A DNA stretch of 16,468 nucleotides, from positions 1 to 16,468 of the forward strand of contig DATBFY010000789.1 of assembly GCA_036558265.1 (NCBI GenBank). The letters run 5' to 3'. This DNA is from RYN-433 sp036558265 (GTDB lineage: Bacteria; Planctomycetota; Phycisphaerae; Tepidisphaerales; Tepidisphaeraceae). This document shows positions 6,838 to 12,187 of this stretch, in pieces (position 1 is the first letter of the stretch; every line of letters begins with the position of its first letter). The position numbers and the translations under genes are program-made. The notes under the pieces were generated by a model that was not told the DNA's origin, made no database searches, and was given only the letters and a program-made list of their open reading frames with translations.

Positions 6838-8130
6838 TTACTGCTCGCAGCCTCGCGCCTCCAGAGTTCCCTCGCGCCAGGACATTTCGATGCAGGCGCG
6901 GCCGTGGATCATCTCCATGAGGGTGTTGGCGACGGCGTCGCGGCGCCAGCCGGCGAGGAGGCGCAGGTCGGCCGGTTGCTTGCCGGCGAGGATCTGGCGG
7001 TAGAGGCGTCCGATCTCCTGGCGGCTGCTCACGAGGTCCGGATCGATGCGCTGGCCGATGCACAGGCACTGGGCGACGGCCCAGAGGGCGTCGGCGCGTT
7101 GCTTGTCGGTGGGGGTCTCCTCGACGGTTCGGGCCTCGGGGAGTTGATCGACGGGGGTGGCCAGGCCGCGCTTGGTCGCCTCGACGATCTGGGCGCCCTG
7201 CGCCTGCTCGACCGGGCGGGGCAGGCCGCGCACGCGAGCGAGACGGTCGACGCCCTTGATCGGGTCGCGGCTCATGTCGATCAGGATCTCGTCCTTGAGG
7301 AACGCGCGGGGCGGGACGTCGTGCTGCTTGGCGGCGGTGTCGCGCCAGATGGCCAGTTGCTTGAGCACCGCCAGACCCTGCGGCGCGAGCGAGCCGGCGC
7401 CGCGCACCTTGAGGTAGGCGGTATCGGGGTCGAAGCGGTAGAGGCCGACGTCGCACTGGGCGGCGCACTCCTCGGCGGCCCAGGCGGTGTGGGCGAGTTT
7501 CTCCAGGCGATGGCCCAGCTCGGCGCGGATCGCCGGCAGGTAGCGGACGTCGTTGGCGGCGTACTTGAGTTGCTGGGCGGAGAGGGGTCGCTGATCCCAG
7601 TGGCTGAACGTCAGTCCCTTGCCCAGGCGCGCGCCGACGATCTCCTTCACGAGCTTGGAGAGGGAGACGGGGTAGGCCATCCCGACGAAGCCGGCGGAAA
7701 TCTGGGTGTCGAAGACGTTCTGCGCCGGGCGGTTGAGGTGGCGGATCACCGGCTCGAGGTCCTGCTGGCCGGCGTGGGTGATCTTCTCGACCGACGCGTC
7801 GGCGACCAGTTCCCAGAAGGGCGCGAGGTCGATCCGGGCGATGGGGTCGATCAGGCTGATCTCCTGAGTCGTGGCGACCTGGATGAGGCAGAGCTTGGGG
7901 AGGTAGGTCAGCTCGCCGATGAACTCGCTGTCGTAGGCGAACGAGCCGGTGGCGCGGAGGCGCTGGATCAGGTCCGCCAGGCCCGCCTGCGTGGTGACGA
8001 GCTTGGCGTCGCCGCGGCAGACGAGCGGGTTGGCGTGGGCCTCACCGGGGTCGTGCGCATCTTCCTCGGTGTGAGCCTCTTCGTGGGCGCGGGCGCGGTG
8101 CTGGGGTCGGGTGGGTCGGTAGTTCTGCAT
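6838..8130 (-). CDS. rnd: Ribonuclease D-like 3'-5' exonuclease with HRDC domain
   Basis: 430-residue DEDDy exonuclease that trims 3' ends of tRNA and other small RNA precursors. Visible exonuclease motifs: D67 and E69 in AYDSEFIGELTYLPKLCL (Exo I), D124 in HAGQQDLEPV (Exo II), and Y190/D194 in YAANDVRYL (Exo III, the Tyr form). An HRDC domain follows at about 250-325 (LKQLAIWRDTAAKQHDVPPR and onward), which binds RNA in this family. The protein is about 55 residues longer than E. coli RNase D, partly through an N-terminal His/Glu/Ala-rich extension of about 40 residues. Start: the ATG at 8128-8130 has GGAG five bases upstream; an in-frame ATG at 8235 overlaps a 16-base palindrome and looks non-coding. 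Divergent from the receiver gene. The product name is certain; in vivo substrates are not. Confidence 0.92.
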   Translation of the reverse strand: MQNYRPTRPQHRARAHEEAHTEEDAHDPGEAHANPLVCRGDAKLVTTQAGLADLIQRLRATGSFAYDSEFIGELTYLPKLCLIQVATTQEISLIDPIARIDLAPFWELVADASVEKITHAGQQDLEPVIRHLNRPAQNVFDTQISAGFVGMAYPVSLSKLVKEIVGARLGKGLTFSHWDQRPLSAQQLKYAANDVRYLPAIRAELGHRLEKLAHTAWAAEECAAQCDVGLYRFDPDTAYLKVRGAGSLAPQGLAVLKQLAIWRDTAAKQHDVPPRAFLKDEILIDMSRDPIKGVDRLARVRGLPRPVEQAQGAQIVEATKRGLATPVDQLPEARTVEETPTDKQRADALWAVAQCLCIGQRIDPDLVSSRQEIGRLYRQILAGKQPADLRLLAGWRRDAVANTLMEMIHGRACIEMSWREGTLEARGCEQ

Positions 8131-8447
8131 GTCCTCTCCGGCGGCGGAGTGTCGCGGCGTTCCATGATCGACGGAATCAGGCCCTTGTCCACAGCCTCGT
8201 CGGCGTAAATCGCGCCTGCGCTCGTTTGTACGCACCGCGCGGTGCGACAGGGGGGCGGGGCGCAGTCCGCAGATTCTTCGGACTGCGCGTCGGGGTAAGA
8301 ACGATCACATTCAACAACCTGGAATTGAGCGTGCCGGCTTCGGGGAAGGTGATCCAAGGAATCTTTTTCACGGTTTTTGACTCCCGCTCAGGGCTTCTGG
8401 CATTTGAGTTGCCGAAATGCCTGATCACGCACGCGAAGGAGTTCGAC
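8131..8447. promoter_or_regulatory. Divergent intergenic region with two inverted repeats
   Basis: 317 bases between the RNase D gene and the receiver gene. It contains a perfect 16-base palindrome, CGCACCGCGCGGTGCG, at 8231-8246, and a perfect 10-base-pair hairpin GCGCAGTCCG (8260-8269) with CGGACTGCGC (8279-8288), loop nine bases. A TTGACT at 8377-8382 is a possible -35 for the receiver gene, but its -10 (GCATTT at 8400) is poor. No coding frame here is convincing. Confidence 0.45.
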
Positions 8448-8831
8448 ATGCTGCGGAGCAGCACAATTTTGATCGTGGAAGACGACCCCCTGGCGCGGCG
8501 GGCGCTGCAATCGCTCTTCGCCATCAACGGCTACACCGTGCGTGCGGTGGCGTCGGCCGAGGATGCGCTCAAGTTGCTCCACGACTCAGCGGCGGCGCGG
8601 CCCGCGCGCGTGCTGATCGACATCGATTTGCCGGGCATGAACGGCCTGGAACTGCTCGGCCGACTCCAGGAGGAACAGCCGGCGCTCGCCTGTACCTTGA
8701 TGAGCGCCAACGACCCCGATCAGGTGCGGCGGCAGAGGGGCGTGCGGGCCGTCCCGTTCTTCCCCAAGCCGCTGAACATGCGGCGATTATTGACCCACCT
8801 GCGCGGCGCCCGCGATGCGCCGGCCGCCTGA
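8448..8831 (+). CDS. Stand-alone response regulator receiver (CheY-like)
   Basis: 127-residue single receiver (REC) domain with no output domain. The conserved set is complete: acidic residues E11/D12/D13 in VEDDPLARR that bind Mg2+, phospho-acceptor D58 in VLIDIDLPGMNG, switch residue S86 in TLMSAND, and K107 in FFPKPLN. Such proteins receive phosphate from a histidine kinase and pass the signal by protein contact, as CheY does, or act as phosphate intermediates. No kinase gene is in the window, so the partner is unknown. The start at 8448 has AAGGAG (8436-8441) six bases upstream; the frame is open further upstream but lacks REC sequence there. About 180 bases separate it from the next gene, which appears to have its own promoter. 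Confidence 0.92.
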   Translation: MLRSSTILIVEDDPLARRALQSLFAINGYTVRAVASAEDALKLLHDSAAARPARVLIDIDLPGMNGLELLGRLQEEQPALACTLMSANDPDQVRRQRGVRAVPFFPKPLNMRRLLTHLRGARDAPAA

Positions 8832-8906
8832 GGGCGGGTGTCCCTGAACGCCCGATAGGCCGCCTGCAAAAGAATGCACTTTTCAGGATCGACGGACGAT
8901 ATAAGG

Positions 8907-8935
8907 CTGGAACGCGCCGGCCGAGTCTGTACAAT
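8907..8935 (+). promoter_or_regulatory. Possible sigma70-type promoter of the 115-residue protein gene
   Basis: CTGGAA (8907-8912), 17-base spacer, TACAAT (8930-8935). The -10 differs from consensus at one base; the -35 is weaker. Transcription would start near 8942, giving a leader of about 70 bases. Confidence 0.4.
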
Positions 8936-9013
8936 TTCGGGCCCATACGAGGGGTTCCCGGCGCGCCGCCTCGGAGCGCGGCGCGCGTGTCGCGGATGTG
9001 AAGGAGACGCCAC

Positions 9014-9361
9014 ATGAACCTGGCCTACGCGGTCGATCGGCTGTACGACGGGGGTTGGCTCCCATCCGGCGGCGGGGGTGGATCGGACGTGGAGACGCTG
9101 CCCGATGGCCGGCGGTTTCCGTCGGTCGCGTCGGTGCGAGACGATTTCGCGCGGGCGGGCCTGGAACTGGCGATCAAGCACAATGCCGAATATTGCTGTT
9201 GCCGGGCGACCTGGGCGCCGGCGGGCGAGGCGCTCGACCCCGCCCACGCCGCCGACGAACGCCATGGCACGGTGGTCGGCGCGTGCGAGCGCGAGGCGGC
9301 CGTGTACGCGCTGGCGCAGTTGCGCGCCAGTCAGCTCGAACACCAACTCGCGATGGCATGA
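9014..9361 (+). CDS. Conserved-looking hypothetical protein, 115 aa
   Basis: I do not recognise the family. The frame has AAGGAG at 9001-9006, seven bases before ATG, and a candidate promoter upstream, so it is very likely a real gene. The protein is soluble. It begins MNLAYAVDRLYDGGWLP, has a Gly-rich stretch at 18-23, a run of three cysteines C61-C63 in EYCCCRATW, and a C-terminal helical part (REAAVYALAQLRASQLEHQ). The Asp/Trp/Pro-rich N-terminal half and the Ala-rich C-terminal helix look like a small one-domain protein. The Cys triplet could bind a metal or form a disulphide, but nothing shows this. It lies between a receiver gene and a convergent deoxyhypusine-synthase-like gene; no functional link is implied. 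Confidence 0.75.
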   Translation: MNLAYAVDRLYDGGWLPSGGGGGSDVETLPDGRRFPSVASVRDDFARAGLELAIKHNAEYCCCRATWAPAGEALDPAHAADERHGTVVGACEREAAVYALAQLRASQLEHQLAMA

Positions 9362-9421
9362 ACGGTGCGACCCAAGCGCCCGCGCCCCGAGATCTGACAC
9401 TGCGACGGATGCGCAAAAGTT

Positions 9422-9473
9422 GAGCCGCGTGGGGGGGCACGCGGCTCGGTGCCTGAGTGGGGGGGCACTCAGG
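9422..9473. terminator. Twin hairpins with identical G-rich apical parts, bidirectional terminator
   Basis: Hairpin 1: GAGCCGCGTG (9422-9431) with CACGCGGCTC (9438-9447). Hairpin 2: CCTGAGTG (9452-9459) with CACTCAGG (9466-9473). Both have a loop of six Gs, and both share the 12-base apex GTGGGGGGGCAC. They lie between the 3' ends of two convergent genes. On the minus strand hairpin 1 is followed by AACTTTT, which suits termination of the deoxyhypusine-synthase-like gene. Confidence 0.65.
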
Positions 9474-9503
9474 TCTTGAGGATCGTTGCGTCCGGATTTC
9501 TCG

Positions 9504-10601
9504 TCAGGCGACTCCCGCGGGTTCCAGCGTCTGGGTCCACCTTTTGGCCTGTCGGGCCTTCCATCCACCTCGGTGGTAAGCATAGCCGACGATCAGCGGC
9601 ACGGCAAGCGTCGCCTCGCTGAAGACCATCTGCTCGTAGACCGTGTCCACCTTGCCCCACGAGCTGGCCTCCTTGAGCGTGCTGCTGGACAGCGCGCCGT
9701 CGCGCACGTCGGCGACGGTGACCTGGATCGCATACTTGTGCATCGGCGCATCGTGTCCGAGCACCTCGGCAGCGACCACGATGTCCTGCGTGAAGTTCTT
9801 CGGCACGCCGCCGCCGATCATGAACAGGCCCGTCTGCTTGTTCTTGATCTTGAGCTGAGTGAGCTCGTAAAAATCCTTGCCACCGTCCCACGTCGCCCTG
9901 GGGGCGTCACCCCGCGCCGCCTGGAGCGCCACCAGGCCAAAGCCCGCCGAGCAGTCGCTGAACGCCGGACAGAAGATCGGCACGTCCTTCTTGTACGCTT
10001 CGTAGATGATCGAATCGGCGCACCTGGGCTCGCCGTTCTTCTCCAGGTACGCGCCGAACTCACGGAGCAGCTCGCGCGAGCTGTAGGCCTTGGGCTCGAG
10101 TTCCTCGAAGATCTTTCCCGTGACCTCGTCGCAGACGCGGAGGTCGTCTTCGGAGATCAGCGTGTCGTAGATCCGGTCGATCGCGTGCTCGCGCAGCTCG
10201 TTGTCGTACAGGCCTGTCTTGAGCTCGTCCGCAGCCATGTAATGCTTGAAGCTTAGCGCCTCGAAGAAGTCCTGATCGACCATGTTCGCGCCCGTCGAGA
10301 CGATCGCGTCCACCATGTTGTTGCGGATCATGTCCACGAAAACCTTTTTCAGGCCCGCGCTGATGAGCGACCCTGCGAGCGTCAGGATCACGCCGCACTC
10401 CTTGTCGCGCAGCATGCGGTCGTAAATGTCGGCGGCGCGGTGCAGGTCGCGGCTCGAATAGGCCATGTGCTGCATTGCCTCGACGACGGGGACGACGCCG
10501 GGCGTCTTGGTGACGTCGATGTGTTCAATCGTCCTGCCCAGGTATTTCGACTTGTCGGCGTGCTGATTGGCCTTGAGCGGCGTGGTGTTGAGGTCTGCCA
10601 T
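9504..10601 (-). CDS. Deoxyhypusine synthase-like protein (DHS/homospermidine synthase family)
   Basis: 365-residue member of the deoxyhypusine synthase fold family, which uses NAD+ and spermidine to transfer an aminobutyl group. In archaea and eukaryotes the acceptor is a lysine of the translation factor aIF5A/eIF5A; bacteria lack that factor, so the acceptor here may be a small amine, for example putrescine to give homospermidine. The catalytic lysine is conserved: K317 in KEASSWGKVD matches K329 of the human enzyme, with E311 and W315 matching E323 and W327. The region after GGGVPK (residues 263-268) reads NFTQD, where the human enzyme has HHIAN, so the histidine used for spermidine binding there is not conserved. 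The start at 10601 has AAGGAG eight bases upstream. The gene has its own promoter and a leader hairpin. Family certain, substrate unknown. Confidence 0.9.
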   Translation of the reverse strand: MADLNTTPLKANQHADKSKYLGRTIEHIDVTKTPGVVPVVEAMQHMAYSSRDLHRAADIYDRMLRDKECGVILTLAGSLISAGLKKVFVDMIRNNMVDAIVSTGANMVDQDFFEALSFKHYMAADELKTGLYDNELREHAIDRIYDTLISEDDLRVCDEVTGKIFEELEPKAYSSRELLREFGAYLEKNGEPRCADSIIYEAYKKDVPIFCPAFSDCSAGFGLVALQAARGDAPRATWDGGKDFYELTQLKIKNKQTGLFMIGGGVPKNFTQDIVVAAEVLGHDAPMHKYAIQVTVADVRDGALSSSTLKEASSWGKVDTVYEQMVFSEATLAVPLIVGYAYHRGGWKARQAKRWTQTLEPAGVA

Positions 10602-10646
10602 GATTGCGACTCCTTGTCAGTTGGAGAAGCGGGATTGACGAAACGA

Positions 10647-10721
10647 GAAAGCCACCTCGGCCAGCTACGGTGTGTCGTGCTTCCTTGACGACACCCGCCA
10701 TTGCGGGCCGGGGTGGCTTTC
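10647..10721 (-). promoter_or_regulatory. Structured leader hairpin of the DHS-like gene
   Basis: The outer arms 10647-10662 and 10706-10721 pair over 16 positions with one mismatch (GAAAGCCACC-T/C-CGGCC). A nested 7-base stem, GTGTCGT (10672-10678) with ACGACAC (10688-10694), lies inside. With the predicted promoter at 10735-10764 the mRNA would start about six bases before this structure, and the structure would end about 45 bases before the start codon. On the minus strand the outer stem is followed by TCGTTTCG, which is too poor in T for a clear terminator. A cis-acting RNA control element is possible; no known riboswitch class was recognised. Confidence 0.4.
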
Positions 10722-10734
10722 GCGAACGAGACGC

Positions 10735-10764
10735 TATTTACGACGAATCCTACGCGGGCGTCAA
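10735..10764 (-). promoter_or_regulatory. Predicted sigma70-type promoter of the DHS-like gene
   Basis: On the minus strand: TTGACG (10764-10759), 18-base spacer, TAAATA (10740-10735). The -35 matches consensus at five of six bases; the -10 at three. Confidence 0.4.
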
Positions 10765-10826
10765 GCGGATTGTTCGGCGGATCACCGGAAATTTCGCGCC
10801 GGGAACGCGACGGGTTTGGCCAGCAA

Positions 10827-10855
10827 TTGTCAGCCGGGCCCGAACGATCTAGGAT
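10827..10855 (+). promoter_or_regulatory. Predicted promoter of the uracil-DNA glycosylase gene
   Basis: TTGTCA (10827-10832), 17-base spacer, TAGGAT (10850-10855): five of six and four of six matches to the sigma70 consensus. The expected start point, about 10862, is only two bases before the ATG at 10864, so the mRNA would be almost leaderless. Confidence 0.5.
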
Positions 10856-10863
10856 CGCGCGCC

Positions 10864-11799
10864 ATGGACGCCTCGGATCCGATCAAGCACCGGTTGATGC
10901 TTTGGCTCAAGAGCGAACAGGCGCTGGGCGTACCCGCGGTCCCGCGGGTCCGATTTGACCAGAATCCGCAGGAAGCCTTGTCAAAAACGACGCCTTCCCC
11001 CAGCGCGACGTCCACGCCATCACAACGGCGCACCGTGCCGGCGCCGCCGCCCGTCGCGCCTGCCCCACCGCCGTCCGAGAGGGCTCGATCGTCCAACTTG
11101 TTCCGCATCGAGACCCCGCCGCCCGCGGCAGGTGCGGCGGCGCTGCCGGTCCTCGAATCGCCCTTCGAAGGTCCGATCCCGCCGCGCGCCGACAAGATCC
11201 GACTGCTCGCGGACTTGGATCGCGATCAGGTTTCGGGGTGCGTCAAGTGCGGGCTTAGCCGCTCGCGCGCCAATACCGTGTTCGGCGAGGGAGACCCCGA
11301 TGCGTCAATTTGCTTCATCGGCGAGGGTCCGGGGAAGGACGAGGACGCCAGCGGCCGGCCATTCGTCGGCCGCGCCGGTCAGAAGCTCGACGAAATGATC
11401 CGCGCGATGGGTTTAAGACGTGAGGACGTCTACATCTGCAACATCGTGAAATGTCGCGCGTTCATGACCGACATCGGCAAGGACCGCCCGCCCTCCGAAG
11501 AGGAAACCGCCGCCTGCACGCCCTATCTCCTGCGCCAGATGGAGATCATCCGCCCGCGCGCGATCGTCACGCTGGGCCTGCCGTCGACGCGTTATCTGCT
11601 CAAGTCGAAGGAGTCGATGACGCGCATGCGCGGCAAGTGGCACGCGTGGCGGGGGATAAAGGTGATGCCCACGTGGCACCCGGCGTACGTGCTGCGCAAC
11701 TACACCGAGCAGACGCGCCGCGAGGTGTGGGACGATCTAAAAAAAGTTTTGATCGAGCTCGACCTGCCGATACCCAAGCGATCGGGCAAACAGGAGTAG
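10864..11799 (+). CDS. udg: Uracil-DNA glycosylase, family 4 (4Fe-4S)
   Basis: 311-residue base-excision repair enzyme that removes uracil (from cytosine deamination) from DNA. Residues 1-105 are a low-complexity Pro/Ala/Ser-rich extension not found in minimal family members of about 200 residues. The catalytic domain runs from about 110 to 300. Iron-sulfur cysteines: C126 and C129 (CVKC), C197 (VKCR) and C218 (AACTPYL). Motif 1 is GEGPGKDEDASGRPFVG starting at residue 153, where most relatives have GEAPG. Motif 2 is WHPAYVL with H272. The start at 10864 is the ATG before recognisable sequence; no good Shine-Dalgarno site is present, but a promoter ends eight bases upstream. The frame is open upstream to about 10672 and would cross that promoter and the divergent control region, so it is not used. 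The family call rests on the cysteine spacing and motifs. Confidence 0.93.
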   Translation: MDASDPIKHRLMLWLKSEQALGVPAVPRVRFDQNPQEALSKTTPSPSATSTPSQRRTVPAPPPVAPAPPPSERARSSNLFRIETPPPAAGAAALPVLESPFEGPIPPRADKIRLLADLDRDQVSGCVKCGLSRSRANTVFGEGDPDASICFIGEGPGKDEDASGRPFVGRAGQKLDEMIRAMGLRREDVYICNIVKCRAFMTDIGKDRPPSEEETAACTPYLLRQMEIIRPRAIVTLGLPSTRYLLKSKESMTRMRGKWHAWRGIKVMPTWHPAYVLRNYTEQTRREVWDDLKKVLIELDLPIPKRSGKQE

Positions 11800-12187
11800 A
11801 ACGATACCGTCTGTTGGAGCGTCCGAGGCGTGGGCAGAAAACCCTCGGAGAAAAATGAAAAGTACCGGCTTCAACCGACTGACGAACTGTGTAAGATGCC
11901 GCCTCGAAATGACTCTTGGAAACCAAAAGCGGGTGCAGGAGGCTCGTTGTCGTCAAAGAGTGAAGTGTTTGGCGACAACGTGTCGAAGCACTACTGTTGA
12001 TCGTGCGAAGGACACATCGGAATTTCGACGGGAAGCATGCATGTCGGAGTGAACGCGTTCGCTCGCTCGCGCGATCATGCCGCGCGCCTTGTTCGCCTGA
12101 ATCGCCGTGTCATGTTTGATCGCCGCCGCTGACCTGATTTAGCCGGCAATCGTTCCCTGGGCTTGGTCTCGGAAGAAACAAATCGCC
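11800..12187. other. 388-base gap upstream of dnaA with a strong hairpin
   Basis: No convincing gene. A weak hairpin CCGAGG (11823-11828) with CCTCGG (11843-11848) lies just after udg. A strong one follows: 11945-11957 pairs with 11968-11980 over 13 positions (CGTTGTCG/CGACAACG, one G-U, CAAA/TTTG) around a 10-base loop. The palindrome GAACGCGTTC is at 12051-12060. A 65-residue frame at 11855-12052 has GGAG four bases before ATG and is basic and Cys-containing, but its third codon positions are far less GC-rich than neighbouring genes. No consensus DnaA boxes (TTATCCACA) were seen. The dnaA leader and promoter must lie here. Confidence 0.45.
11945..11980. ncRNA. Candidate structured RNA hairpin upstream of dnaA
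   Basis: A 13-base-pair stem (8 Watson-Crick pairs, one G-U, 4 pairs) with loop GAGTGAAGTG. It is one of the most stable intergenic hairpins in the window and is not followed by a T-run, so it is not an ordinary intrinsic terminator. Whether it belongs to a small RNA or to the dnaA leader cannot be told from sequence. Confidence 0.25.

Larger units (their letters stand above)
10602..10863. other. Divergent control region between the DHS-like and UDG genes
   Basis: Contains, from the DHS side, the Shine-Dalgarno site, a long nested inverted repeat (10647-10721), the minus-strand promoter (10735-10764) and, next to the UDG start, the plus-strand promoter (10827-10855). The two promoters point away from each other and do not overlap. 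Confidence 0.55.

Noticed and set aside
8185..8193. DnaA-box-like TTGTCCACA (and TTCTCCACA at 4645-4653)
   Set aside because: Single, imperfect matches far from dnaA and from each other; expected by chance in a window of this size.
6805..8208. 467-codon plus-strand frame over the RNase D gene
   Set aside because: Gly/Leu/Val/Asp-rich shadow; the minus strand carries the DEDDy exonuclease motifs and an HRDC domain.
12018..12040. tmRNA-like 5' sequence (TTTCGACGGG followed by AGCATGC)
   Set aside because: It resembles the conserved start of ssrA, and smpB is in the window, but no matching acceptor-stem partner, T-loop or CCA end follows, and there is room for only about 150 bases before dnaA.
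11855..12052. 65-residue plus-strand frame with GGAG before ATG
   Set aside because: Third codon positions are near 50 percent GC, unlike the neighbouring genes, no family resemblance, and a strong RNA hairpin lies inside it. A small gene is not excluded but is not supported.
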